A stretch of 64,000 nt of DNA from CBDFHV01 sp965247705 (GTDB lineage: Bacteria > Pseudomonadota > Alphaproteobacteria > Rhodospirillales > CAMCUA01). Positions 42,877-53,161 of the stretch are shown here, piece after piece. The notes under the pieces are model-generated. The model made no database searches. It saw only the letters and a program-made list of their open reading frames with translations, and was not told the DNA's origin. The translations under genes and the position numbers were made by a program. The first letter of the stretch is position 1. Each line of letters starts with the position of its first letter. The stretch lies in assembly GCA_965247705.1 (NCBI GenBank), contig CBDFHV010000065.1:1-64000 (forward strand), read 5' to 3'.

Positions 42877-42908
42877 TTATGACCATAGCGAGATGACCAT
42901 GGTCATAA
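42877..42908. promoter_or_regulatory. Palindromic operator of the toxin-antitoxin operon
   Basis: TTATGACCAT (42877-42886) is repeated as ATGACCAT (42893-42900) and inverted as ATGGTCATAA (42899-42908). ATGACCATGGTCAT (42893-42906) is a perfect 14-bp palindrome. It lies 20 bases upstream of the antitoxin start and overlaps a possible -10 (TGTTAT). This is the usual site of Phd/YefM-type autorepression. Confidence 0.7.
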
Positions 42909-42928
42909 ACTAACGCACAGGAGATGAC

Positions 42929-43219
42929 GTGAACCACGAGATCGACGATACGGCAACCGATACAGCAGAAGTCACCATCCCCGCCGGTGAATTCAAAGCC
43001 AAATGCTTGAAACTCATGGATCAGGTCGCCCGGGATCGCCGCCCTATCGTCATCACCAAGCGCGGCAAGCCCGTCGCCCGGCTCGTTCCGGCCGAAGAGA
43101 AGCCGCGGTCCATATTCGGCTTTATGCGGGGTACCCTGAAAATCACGGGCGATATTGTTGGGCCCACGGGGGAGCAGTGGAACGCAGATCGCCCGGATGC
43201 CAAGTTGTTTGAGGAATGA
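42929..43219 (+). CDS. Phd/YefM-family antitoxin
   Basis: The 96-residue protein begins with the Phd/YefM fold (VTIPAGEFKAKCLKLMDQVA, then RPIVITKRGKPVARLVPAEE), which dimerises and binds the operator. The C-terminal tail (IFGFMRGTLKITGDIVGPTG) should wrap the toxin. The start is GTG 42929 after CAGGAG. It overlaps the toxin gene by four bases (ATGA). Confidence 0.92.
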   Translation: MNHEIDDTATDTAEVTIPAGEFKAKCLKLMDQVARDRRPIVITKRGKPVARLVPAEEKPRSIFGFMRGTLKITGDIVGPTGEQWNADRPDAKLFEE

Positions 43220-43635
43220 TCGCGGATGATCTGGTCCTGGACACCCATGTCTGGCTGTGGCTCGTCGATGGCCGGCGGCGCCTAGGGAACGATACTCGCA
43301 GCCTAGTCGAAGAGGCAGCGCACCAGGGGCGACTGCTATTGCCTGCTATCGTTCCCTGGGAGGTCGCGTTACTGGTGAGCAAAGGCCGCCTGGAGATGAC
43401 GACGCCGCCGCGCGAATGGATCGCGGCCGCGCTTCGAATGCCCGGCCTGCAATTGCATCCGCTGACCCCCGACATCGCCATTGACGCCTGCTACCTTCCC
43501 GGCGATTTTCATGGGGATCCGGCCGACCGAATGATCGTTGCCACCGCCCGCGTTACGGATTCCACACTGGTCACCCGAGACACCGAGATACTTGCCTACG
43601 GCCGGTCTGGACACCTGAGGGTCATGGCCGCCTAG
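43216..43635 (+). CDS. PIN-domain VapC-like toxin
   Basis: The 139-residue PIN ribonuclease has acidic active-site residues in LVLDTHVWLWLVDG (first Asp), VPWEVALL (Glu) and GDPADRMIVATARV (Asp pair), plus LVTRDTEILAYG (late Asp). It is expected to cleave tRNA or other RNA when the antitoxin is degraded. ATG 43216 overlaps the antitoxin stop. Confidence 0.93.
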   Translation: MIADDLVLDTHVWLWLVDGRRRLGNDTRSLVEEAAHQGRLLLPAIVPWEVALLVSKGRLEMTTPPREWIAAALRMPGLQLHPLTPDIAIDACYLPGDFHGDPADRMIVATARVTDSTLVTRDTEILAYGRSGHLRVMAA

Positions 43636-43662
43636 GCCCCATAGACGAAGGGACCCACACCC

Positions 43663-44961
43663 GTGATTCCCCGCTATTCGCGGCCGCAGATGGCCGATAT
43701 TTGGTCTCCGCAAACCCGGTTCCGCATCTGGCTGGAGATCGAGGCCCACGCTTGCGATGCCCAGGCCGACCTGGGGGTGATCCCCCGCGAAGCGGCACGG
43801 GCGGTGTGGGCGCGGGGCGGCTTCGACGTCGCGCGCATCGACGCCGTCGAGCGGGAGGTGCATCACGACGTCATCGCCTTCCTCACCAGCCTGGCCGAGC
43901 ACGTCGGGCCGGAGGCCCGGTTTGTCCACCAGGGCATGACTTCCTCGGATGTCTTGGATACCTGCTTCGCGGTACAATTGACCCGCGCCGCCGATCTGCT
44001 GCTGGCCGACATCGACGGGGTGCTGGCGGCGCTGGAGCGCCGGGCCCGGGAACACAAGGACACCATCTGCATCGGCCGCAGCCACGGCATCCATGCCGAA
44101 CCCACCACCTTCGGCCTCAAGCTGGCCGGCCACTACGCCGAATTTTCCCGCAATCGCCGACGCCTAGAGGCGGCCCGGACCGAGGTCGCCACCTGCGCCA
44201 TCTCCGGCCCCGTCGGCACCTTCGCCACCATCGACCCCCGGGTCGAGGCCCATGTGGCGGAGAAGATGGGCCTGACGCCAGAGCCCGTGTCCACCCAGAT
44301 CATTCCCCGCGACCGGCATGCCGTCTATTTCGCCACCATGGCGGTGGTCGCCGCCTCGGTCGAACGGCTGGCCACCGAGATCCGCCATCTCCAGCGCACC
44401 GAGGTGCGGGAGGCGGAGGAGTACTTTGCACCCGGACAAATGGGCTCGTCCTCCATGCCCCACAAGCGCAACCCGGTGTTGAGCGAGAACCTGACCGGCC
44501 TCGCCCGCTTGGTGCGTTCGGCCGTGGTGCCGGCCCTGGAGAACGTCGCCCTGTGGCACGAGCGCGACATCTCCCATTCCTCGGTGGAACGGGTCATCGC
44601 GCCGGATGCGACCGTGACCTTGGATTTCGCCCTCCATCGCCTGGCCGGTTTGGTGGATCGGCTGGTGGTCTATCCGGATGCCATGACGGCGAACCTGGAG
44701 CGGCTGAAGGGTCTGGTATTTTCCCAGCGGGTGATGCTGGAGCTGACCCAGGCCGGGATGAGTCGGGAAGACGCCTATCGCGCCGTGCAGCGCAATGCCA
44801 TGCAGGTCTGGGAGACGGGTAAGCCATTCCTCGACCTTCTCAAGGCCGATCCCGAGGTGACGACGCGCCTCTCTGGAGATGCGCTATCCGCCCTATTTGA
44901 TCTGGGCTATCACACCAAGAACGTGAATACCCTTTTCGACCGGGTCTTCGGCACGGCTTGA
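43663..44961 (+). CDS. purB: Adenylosuccinate lyase
   Basis: The 432-residue enzyme of the fumarase/aspartase superfamily cleaves SAICAR to AICAR and adenylosuccinate to AMP. The signature GSSSMPHKRNPVLSENLTG holds the catalytic serine loop. HQGMTSSDVLDTC and GRSHGIHAEPTTFGLK supply the other active-site segments. The start is GTG 43663 (MIPRYSRPQMADIW, the usual N-terminus). It is the first purine gene of the cluster, upstream of purC, S, Q and L. Confidence 0.96.
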   Translation: MIPRYSRPQMADIWSPQTRFRIWLEIEAHACDAQADLGVIPREAARAVWARGGFDVARIDAVEREVHHDVIAFLTSLAEHVGPEARFVHQGMTSSDVLDTCFAVQLTRAADLLLADIDGVLAALERRAREHKDTICIGRSHGIHAEPTTFGLKLAGHYAEFSRNRRRLEAARTEVATCAISGPVGTFATIDPRVEAHVAEKMGLTPEPVSTQIIPRDRHAVYFATMAVVAASVERLATEIRHLQRTEVREAEEYFAPGQMGSSSMPHKRNPVLSENLTGLARLVRSAVVPALENVALWHERDISHSSVERVIAPDATVTLDFALHRLAGLVDRLVVYPDAMTANLERLKGLVFSQRVMLELTQAGMSREDAYRAVQRNAMQVWETGKPFLDLLKADPEVTTRLSGDALSALFDLGYHTKNVNTLFDRVFGTA

Positions 44962-44998
44962 CGACTTACCGGGGCTGGGTCGGTGGGCGCGGACGACG

Positions 44999-45364
44999 CT
45001 ATCCGCCGACCCGTTCGTGGTCGGCACCCAGGGCTGACGGGAACTCCTTGGCGACCTGCTTCAGGGCCTCGCCGTAAAGTCGCGTCATCTCCTCGCGAAT
45101 GTCCTCGTCCGAGACCTTGATATTGCGCGAGGCGAAGTCCCGGCTCACCTTACGCACAACGTCCTCCGACCCCGGTTCCTCGAAATCCGCGGCCACCACC
45201 TGTTTGGCGTAGGTATCGGCCTCACTTTTGGGCATACCCATTTTCTCCGCCGCCCACAGGCCGGTCAACTTGTTGCGCCGAACCTCGGTCTTGAAACGAT
45301 ATTCTTCGTCCATCTTATACATCGCCTCATGGGCCTTCTCGCGTTCATGTAGGGTATCTTCCAT
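44999..45364 (-). CDS. DUF1476 protein (alphaproteobacterial ATP synthase zeta-inhibitor type)
   Basis: The 121-residue, highly charged helical protein matches DUF1476: HEREKAHEAMYKMDEEYRFK, RRNKLTGLWAAEKMGMPKSE, ADTYAKQVVAADFEEPG and SRDFASRNIKVSDEDIREEM. In Paracoccus a member inhibits F1-ATPase. The start is ATG 45364. It lies opposite to the purine genes between purB and purC, a position common in Alphaproteobacteria. Confidence 0.9.
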   Translation of the reverse strand: MEDTLHEREKAHEAMYKMDEEYRFKTEVRRNKLTGLWAAEKMGMPKSEADTYAKQVVAADFEEPGSEDVVRKVSRDFASRNIKVSDEDIREEMTRLYGEALKQVAKEFPSALGADHERVGG

Positions 45365-45493
45365 GGTCTGGGTCCTCGCCGTGGATTCTTGCAGGAGGGT
45401 GCCGCCGAGGCGGTCTACCGGCAATTTAGGGAGGCCGCGGGGCCGGCGCAACGGGCGCTTCCCCAAATCGATCCGGCGCGCTATGAGCAGGGC

Positions 45494-46264
45494 ATGTGCA
45501 CCGTCGTGATCCTGCGCCGCCCGGGAGAGAACTGGCCGGTTCTCCTCGCCGCCAATCGCGACGAGATGATCGACCGGCCCTGGTCGCCGCCCGCCCGACA
45601 CTGGCCGGATCGGCCGAACGTGGTGGCCGGTCGCGACCTGCTGGCGGGCGGCACCTGGCTCGGGCTCAACGATCGTGGCGTCGTGGCGGCAATCCTCAAT
45701 CGGCCCTCGTCCCTGGGGCCGCGCCCCGACGCCTTGAGCCGGGGGGAGCTTCCGCTGCTGGCCCTGGAGCACTCCGACGCCGCCGGCGCCGCGACGGCCC
45801 TTTCACGCCTGCCGACCGCGCGCTACCGCACCTTCAACATGGTGGTGGCCGACGCCCGCCAGGGATTTTGGCTGCGATCCATGGGCGGTGAGGGCGGCTG
45901 GCCTCATGGCGCGCCGATAGAGGCGTGGCCGTTGCCGGCGGGGCTTTCCATGATCACCGCCCACGACCGCAACGATATCGCCTCGCCTCGGATCCGGGAC
46001 TACCTTCCCCAATTCGAGGCCGCTTCGCCGCCCGATCCCGATCGCAACGATTGGCGGGATTGGCAGCGCCTCCTGGCCGACGAGGAGCACGATCCCGGTG
46101 CCGGGCTCGCCGGCGCCATGTGCATTCCCTACGATGGGGGGTTCGGTACCGTGTCTTCCTCCCTGATCGCCTTGCCGTCGCCCGTCCATGCCGGAGACCG
46201 CCCTGTGTGGCGCTTCGCCGCCGGCCGCCCCGGTGACGCGCCCCACGAACCGGTGGCGATGTGA
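45494..46264 (+). CDS. NRDE-family (Tango2-like) protein
   Basis: The 256-residue protein begins MCTVVILRRPGENWP with Cys at position 2 and has the family motif LLAANRDEMIDRPW, then GGTWLGLNDRGVVAAILN and TFNMVVADARQGFWLRSM. The N-terminal Cys and NRDE motif suggest an Ntn-hydrolase-like fold; TANGO2 is linked with heme trafficking. The start is ATG 45494. It may be transcribed ahead of purC. Confidence 0.87.
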   Translation: MCTVVILRRPGENWPVLLAANRDEMIDRPWSPPARHWPDRPNVVAGRDLLAGGTWLGLNDRGVVAAILNRPSSLGPRPDALSRGELPLLALEHSDAAGAATALSRLPTARYRTFNMVVADARQGFWLRSMGGEGGWPHGAPIEAWPLPAGLSMITAHDRNDIASPRIRDYLPQFEAASPPDPDRNDWRDWQRLLADEEHDPGAGLAGAMCIPYDGGFGTVSSSLIALPSPVHAGDRPVWRFAAGRPGDAPHEPVAM

Positions 46265-46296
46265 AGGCTGCGCATCGCCCGTCTCCGGGCGTGTCG

Positions 46297-46325
46297 TTGT
46301 TTTGTTAAGGGGTGCTTGCTATATC
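46297..46325 (+). promoter_or_regulatory. Candidate purC promoter
   Basis: TTGTTT (46297-46302), a 17-base spacer and TATATC (46320-46325) lie 66 bases upstream of the purC ATG. They form a good sigma-70 match in an otherwise GC-rich gap. Confidence 0.55.
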
Positions 46326-46391
46326 TCGGGGGCGGTCGCGCGCCCCGTCGTCCGCCCCTCGTCGCGCGCGCCGATTTCGGAGACCACTCTC

Positions 46392-47156
46392 ATGGCCAGA
46401 CGCAGACGCATTTACGAGGGCAAGGCCAAGGTCTTGTTCGAAGGGCCGGAGCCGGGGACCTTGGTTCAGTATTTCAAGGACGACGCCACCGCCTTCAACA
46501 ACAAGAAGCACGGCGTCATCACCGGCAAGGGAGTTCTCAACAACCGCATCTCCGAATATCTGATGACCCGGCTGGGAGAAATCGGCATCCCCACCCATCT
46601 GGTCCGTCGGCTCAACATGCGCGAGCAGTTGATCCGCGAGGTCGAGATCATTCCCTTGGAAATCGTGGTGCGAAACATCGCCGCCGGCTCGCTGGCCAAC
46701 CGGTTCAGCATGCAGGAGGGGACACCGCTGCCCCGTTCGATCATGGAATACTACTTCAAGTCCGACGATCTGGACGATCCCCTGGTCAGCGAGGAGCACA
46801 TCACCGCATTTGGCTGGGCGACGCCCCAGGACCTGGACGAGATCATGTCCATGTCCCTGCGCATCAACGACTTTCTGTGCGGCCTGTTCCTCGGCGTCGG
46901 CATCCGGCTGGTGGACTTCAAGCTGGAATTCGGCCGCCTGTGGGAGAACGAGCAGATGCGGATCGTGTTGGCCGACGAGATCAGCCCCGATTCCTGCCGC
47001 CTGTGGGACATCAAGACCAACGAGAAGATGGACAAGGACCGCTTCCGCCGCGACCTCGGCCGAGTGGAGGAGGGCTACCAGGAAGTCGCCCGCCGGCTCG
47101 GCATCCTTCCCGAGGGCGGCCCCCGGGACCTGAAGGGCCCGGCGGTGATGCAGTGA
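46392..47156 (+). CDS. purC: SAICAR synthetase
   Basis: The 254-residue phosphoribosylaminoimidazole-succinocarboxamide synthase has IYEGKAKVLFEGPEPG with the ATP-binding Lys, DDATAFNNKKHGVITGKG, IPLEIVVRNIAAGSLANRF, VDFKLEFGRLW and LADEISPDSCRLWD, all family hallmarks. It joins CAIR and aspartate using ATP. The start is ATG 46392. purS follows after a 79-bp gap that contains a hairpin. Confidence 0.97.
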   Translation: MARRRRIYEGKAKVLFEGPEPGTLVQYFKDDATAFNNKKHGVITGKGVLNNRISEYLMTRLGEIGIPTHLVRRLNMREQLIREVEIIPLEIVVRNIAAGSLANRFSMQEGTPLPRSIMEYYFKSDDLDDPLVSEEHITAFGWATPQDLDEIMSMSLRINDFLCGLFLGVGIRLVDFKLEFGRLWENEQMRIVLADEISPDSCRLWDIKTNEKMDKDRFRRDLGRVEEGYQEVARRLGILPEGGPRDLKGPAVMQ

Positions 47157-47192
47157 ACGGTGCCGGCCCAGCCCGCGCCACGACCTTCGTAG

Positions 47193-47213
47193 GGGCGGGT
47201 TTGAAACCCGCCC
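47193..47213. repeat. REP-like hairpin between purC and purS
   Basis: GGGCGGGTTT-G-AAACCCGCCC is a perfect 10-bp inverted repeat with a one-base centre, in the purC-purS gap. It resembles widespread REP sequences. A diverged relative occurs after purL at about 50521-50541. Confidence 0.55.
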
Positions 47214-47235
47214 ACGTGCGCCGCGACCACTGACC

Positions 47236-47478
47236 ATGAAAATCCGCGTCCACGTCATGCCCAAGGACGGCGTCCTCGACCCCCAGGGCAAGGCCATCCA
47301 GCACGCCCTCGGCACCTTGGGCTTCACCGGCGTGGACGGGGTGCGCCAGGGCAAGCTGATCGAGTTGGAGGTCGCCGAGACGGACCCCGAGCGCGCCCGC
47401 GCCACCGTCGACGACATGTGCCGGCGACTGCTGGCCAATACGGTTATCGAGCGCTATGACGTGGAGATCCACGACTGA
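47236..47478 (+). CDS. purS: FGAM synthase subunit PurS
   Basis: The 80-residue PurS begins IRVHVMPKDGVLDPQGKAIQ and has the conserved VRQGKLIELEV and MCRRLLANTVIERYDVEI. It bridges PurQ and PurL in the three-subunit FGAM synthase. ATG 47236. Confidence 0.96.
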   Translation: MKIRVHVMPKDGVLDPQGKAIQHALGTLGFTGVDGVRQGKLIELEVAETDPERARATVDDMCRRLLANTVIERYDVEIHD

Positions 47479-47580
47479 TCCCGTGTCGTTCAAAGGGGCT
47501 TGCGCCAAGCCGCGCCAACGTGTCCTCTGGGTGCCGAACCGCCGACCGTTTCCCGCCCGCCCTGCCATAGTCTCCCGCCC

Positions 47581-48275
47581 ATGAAGGCCGCCGTCGTCGT
47601 CTTTCCCGGTTCCAACTGCGACCGCGATGTGGCGGTCGCGTTGGAGCGCGCCACCGGCCGCCCGCCGGCCATGGTCTGGCACAAGGACGCGGACCTGCCA
47701 CCGGTCGATTTGATCGTTCTGCCCGGCGGCTTTTCCCATGGCGATTATCTGAGGTCGGGCGCCATGGCCTCCCGGGCGCCCATCATGGCGGCGGTTGTCG
47801 ATCGGGCCCGGGCCGGGGTGCCGGTGCTGGGAATCTGCAACGGCTTCCAGGTGCTAACCGAATGCGGCCTGCTGCCGGGTGCCTTGATGCGCAACGCCGG
47901 CCTGAATTTCGTCTGCCGGGACGTCCACTTGAGGATGGAGAACACCGAGACCGTGTTCACCCGCGCCTACGCCCACGGCCAGGTGATCCGCATTCCCATC
48001 GCCCACCACGACGGCAACTACTTCGCCGACGCCCGGACCCTTCTGCGATTGGAGGGCGAGGGCCGGGTGGCCGCGCGCTACTGCGGGTCCGACGGGGCGG
48101 TGACCGACGCCGCGAATCCCAACGGAAGCCGCAACAACATCGCCGGCATTCTCAACGATTCCGGCACCGTCCTCGGCCTGATGCCCCATCCGGAGCGCCT
48201 GGCGGAGACGGCGCTCGGCGGCGCCGACGGCAGGCCCATGTTCGACGCCCTGGCGGCGATGGCGGCGGAGGCGGC

Positions 48276-48279
<4 letters not shown>
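47581..48279 (+). CDS. purQ: FGAM synthase glutaminase subunit PurQ
   Basis: The 232-residue class I glutamine amidotransferase begins AAVVVFPGSNCDRDVAVAL. The nucleophile Cys is in VLGICNGFQVLTE and the His/Glu in LMPHPERLAE. It supplies ammonia to PurL. The start is ATG 47581. Its stop overlaps the purL start (ATGA). Confidence 0.97.
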
Positions 48280-50462
<2,183 letters not shown>

Positions 50463-50565
50463 ACGCCGCAAGGCAATGACGAAACGGTTTGTCGCCGTCT
50501 TGGGGCTATCGGTGTTGGAAGCGGGCCGGTCTCAGACCCGCACACCCCGACCCGACGTGCGGCCC

Positions 50566-51261
50566 CTACTGGGCCGCCTGGGCTTCCCCTTCGAACAGAG
50601 ACGCCACGTGGAATCCGCGGCGCTCCAGGCTGGTGATGAACTCGGGGCGGAAGGTGTCGGGCACCGAACCGGTGATGACCGGGTTGGCCAGCAGGGCGTC
50701 GGACCAGGCCTGGACACGGGGGAAATCCTTCAGCAGCCCTGTCTTCATCTTCTCTTCGACCATGGCGAAGCGCTGCAGGAACGGCGCGTAGGACGCGTCC
50801 ACCAGGCACAGGCTGTCGCCGTTGAAGTAAGGGCCGTCGTTGCCGCGCTCCGTTTCCAGCGCCCGTTCCAGCCGCGCCAGTCGGCTCGGTGCCGCCTCCA
50901 GGCCCTTGCGGGTCTCCTCGGACGTCTTGGCGAAGTAGACGCCGCTCAAGCCCGGGGTGAAGCTGGGCACGTAGTCGTTCCAGGCCCGATTTCGGGCCCG
51001 CCGAATCGGGTCGTCTGGGTGCAGTCGCGGCGGTGCCACTTCGTCCAGGTATTCGGCGATGGCGTTGGATTCGAACAGGGGCTGATCGTCGACCGACAGC
51101 ACCGGCACCAGCCCCAGCGGCGAGATGGCCAGGAACCAGTCAGGCTTGTTCTTCAGGTCGACGTAGGTGACCTCGAAATCGATGTCCTTGGCACGCAAAA
51201 CGATCACGGCGCGCTGGACCCAGGGTCACGTAACGGAACTGACCAGATGATATTTCGTCAT
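50566..51261 (-). CDS. Glutathione S-transferase-like protein with in-frame TGA at the catalytic Cys position (candidate selenoprotein)
   Basis: From ATG 51261, with Shine-Dalgarno GAGGAG ten bases upstream, the frame reads MTKYHLVSSVT, TGA (51226-51228), then PWVQRAVIVLRAKDIDFEV, YVDLKNKPDWFLAISPLGLV and a full GST C-domain. Family members of this type carry Cys-Pro right there (CPxVQR), so the TGA falls on the active-site Cys codon. Without readthrough, a GTG at 51207 gives 213 residues lacking strand 1 and the nucleophile. With readthrough the protein has 231 residues, 230 sense codons plus the TGA. A hairpin at 51184-51219 fits bacterial SECIS rules. The simple alternative is a TGC-to-TGA mutation or base error. 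The gene stands alone, after purL on the opposite strand. Confidence 0.75.
51184..51219 (-). promoter_or_regulatory. Candidate bacterial SECIS hairpin
   Basis: On the mRNA, six bases after the UGA, GUCC pairs with GGAC (outer stem) and GCGCGC pairs with GCGUGC (six pairs, one G-U). The apical loop has 12 bases (CGUGAUCGUUUU) with G at its second position. That G is the 19th base after the UGA. These values fall inside the published bSECIS constraints (apical loop 3-14, upper stem at least 4, 16-37 bases to the loop G). Confidence 0.5.
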
Positions 51262-51399
51262 GACGGCTGTTCTCCTCACGGGCTGGCATTTCAGGCCAGA
51301 TACGGCCACCATAGGCGGCAAACGCGAACCGGTCAAAGATCGGCGGCTTGTGGCCAAGATGATTTGGGTTACGCATGAATATCAGTGGGATAGAGTCCT

Positions 51400-51609
51400 A
51401 TGACCATGCCTTCGAGACTTACATTCGGAAACTACGTCGCCGCGGTCGATTTCGACGAGGAGATCGGCCGGTTCCATGGCCGGTTCATCAATATTCGCGA
51501 TGTGGTGAATTTCTACGGCGCATCCGTCCGGGACCTCGAGGAGGAGGGACGTCGTTCCCTTGATGTCTACATCGCCTTCAGTCGCGAACAAGGACTGACG
51601 CCGGGATAG
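51400..51609 (+). CDS. Truncated HicB-like antitoxin fragment
   Basis: The 69-residue protein (TFGNYVAAVDFDEEIGRFHG, NIRDVVNFYGASVRDLEEEG, RRSLDVYIAFSREQGLTPG) matches the N-terminal partial RNase-H-like domain of HicB antitoxins. The usual C-terminal ribbon-helix-helix DNA-binding part is missing, and no HicA gene lies beside it. ATG 51400; ATG 51406 is an alternative. It is probably a decayed remnant or an orphan. Confidence 0.6.
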   Translation: MTMPSRLTFGNYVAAVDFDEEIGRFHGRFINIRDVVNFYGASVRDLEEEGRRSLDVYIAFSREQGLTPG

Positions 51610-51644
51610 ACGTTGGCGAGGGCATTTCGCGATCGTGGTTGTCG

Positions 51645-52421
51645 TCACAAACTGAACGCCCATTGGTAGATCAAGACAACGCCCGAGCCGAGGAGCAGGA
51701 CCAGGACGATCTTGCGGAAGGTCGCCTCGCTCACGCCCGTGTAGGTGCGGGCGCCGATCCATGCCCCCAACAGAGTCATCGGCAGACAAAGGCCGGCGAC
51801 GATCAAGGTCTCTCGATCGATCTGTCCGCTCAGCATCATGCCGACGCTGGCCGCGCCGAGGACGATCAGGTTGAACGGCTGGTAGGTGGCCCGCTGCGCG
51901 TCGCCGGTTAGACCCCGAAGCTGAAGCCAGATCAGCGGCAGCGGGCCGGATAGCCCCGCGAACCCGCCAAGGAAGCCGCCGCCAAGGCCGACCGCGCCGT
52001 CTGCACCCCGGCCGCCCCGGGAACCGATCGCCAGCCGAAACAGGCCGCTGAGCTGATAGGCGGCGTAGGCGACCAGAAACCCGCCGACCGACAGCCGCAG
52101 GATGTCCGGGGAGACGACCCTCAGTGCACCCACGCCAAGGGGGACACCAAGGAGTCCGCCGATAAGGAACGGCGCGACGCGCTTCCAGTCGAACGCCTTT
52201 CGCACCGTGATCAAGCCCACCGATTGGCCGGCGACGGAGGCCAGGGCGACCAGGGGCGGCACCATGGGCGCGGGAAGGGCATGGAACCAGAAGCCAGCCG
52301 ACACCAGGCCGGTGCCGAAACCCGCAAGCCCCGTCGTGAATCCCGCAACCAGCGCGCCCAAGAGCACGACGATAAGGGAGGCGGCGTCGAGGGAGGCGGC
52401 GTCGAGGGAGGCGATAGTCAT
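51645..52421 (-). CDS. TauE/SafE-family (TSUP) membrane transporter
   Basis: The 258-residue protein has about eight hydrophobic helices with TSUP motifs: GFTTGLAGFGTGLVSAGFWF and GVPLGVGALRVVSPDILRLS near the start, GFLGGFAGLSGPLPLIWLQL in the second half. The family exports sulfite, organosulfonates or related anions. The start was taken at ATG 52421; GTG 52442 is in frame. The first residues contain a duplicated SLDAA from a 15-bp tandem repeat (about 52378-52410). Confidence 0.85.
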   Translation of the reverse strand: MTIASLDAASLDAASLIVVLLGALVAGFTTGLAGFGTGLVSAGFWFHALPAPMVPPLVALASVAGQSVGLITVRKAFDWKRVAPFLIGGLLGVPLGVGALRVVSPDILRLSVGGFLVAYAAYQLSGLFRLAIGSRGGRGADGAVGLGGGFLGGFAGLSGPLPLIWLQLRGLTGDAQRATYQPFNLIVLGAASVGMMLSGQIDRETLIVAGLCLPMTLLGAWIGARTYTGVSEATFRKIVLVLLLGSGVVLIYQWAFSL

Positions 52422-52555
52422 GGCGCCGATCCATGGACTCACGGGGAAGCGCGGTCAGATCCGGGATCACGCCGAACATGGCCGGCAATCGGGTGGAAGA
52501 GGACCGGCTCGACCCCGGAACTGGCTGGTGGGAACATGCGCCGGTGACGGTCCTC

Positions 52556-53136
52556 ATGAAAGACATTCTGTTCAAGAACCTGGCATTCCTCGATACGGTC
52601 GAGGGCGTGCTCAAGTCAGGTTTACAGGTTCTGGTTCGCGCCAAGATCGTCGCCGAGGTCTCCGAAGGCGCCATCGACGCCGGCAAAGCGCGGGTCATCG
52701 ACCTGGGCGGTCGTACACTGATGCCGGGATTGATCGAGTGCCACGCCCATTTCTGCATGCCCCCGGGTGGCATGTCCGGGGGCACGAGCTTCCTGCCGTC
52801 CTTCATGGCCGCGCGGGCGTCCGATCACTTGCGCGGCATGCTGATGCGCGGCTTTACCACGGCGCGCGACGCTTGCGGCGCCGACCTGGGGCACAAGCAG
52901 GCGGTGGAACAGGGGCTTTTAATCGGACCTCGGCTGTTCGTCTGCGGCCGCGCCATCAGCCAATCCGGGGGCCATGGCGATTCCCGCCACCGGGCCGACC
53001 TCTCGGAACCCTGTGGTTGCATGGCTTTGTTTCCCGGCACCGGACGCCTGGCGGACGGGGTGCCAGAGGTACGTCGCGCCGTGCCGAGGAGTTGCGCCTC
53101 GGCGCCGACCCCGAGGCCCGCCTGGGTCCCCACTGA
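52556..53136 (+). pseudogene. Truncated imidazolonepropionase-like amidohydrolase
   Basis: ATG 52556 opens a metal-dependent amidohydrolase: ILFKNLAFLDTVEGVL, IDLGGRTLMPGLIECHAHFC with the metal HxH, GFTTARDACGADLGHKQAVE and GGHGDSRHRADLSEPCGC. Near 53090 one base is missing (GTGC-CGAGG); the other frame continues EELRLGAD and then leaves the family at PEARLGPH before a stop at 53136. Only about 190 of roughly 400 residues remain, with no metal-binding C-terminal half, so it is inactive. Confidence 0.82.
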
Positions 53137-53161
53137 GGAAAGGAGCGGCGACCGACGCGCC

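Noticed and set aside
50566..51207. Short GST starting at GTG 51207 as the real gene
   Set aside because: It would lack beta-strand 1 and the active-site residue. The GTG has no Shine-Dalgarno, whereas ATG 51261 has a strong one in the same frame.
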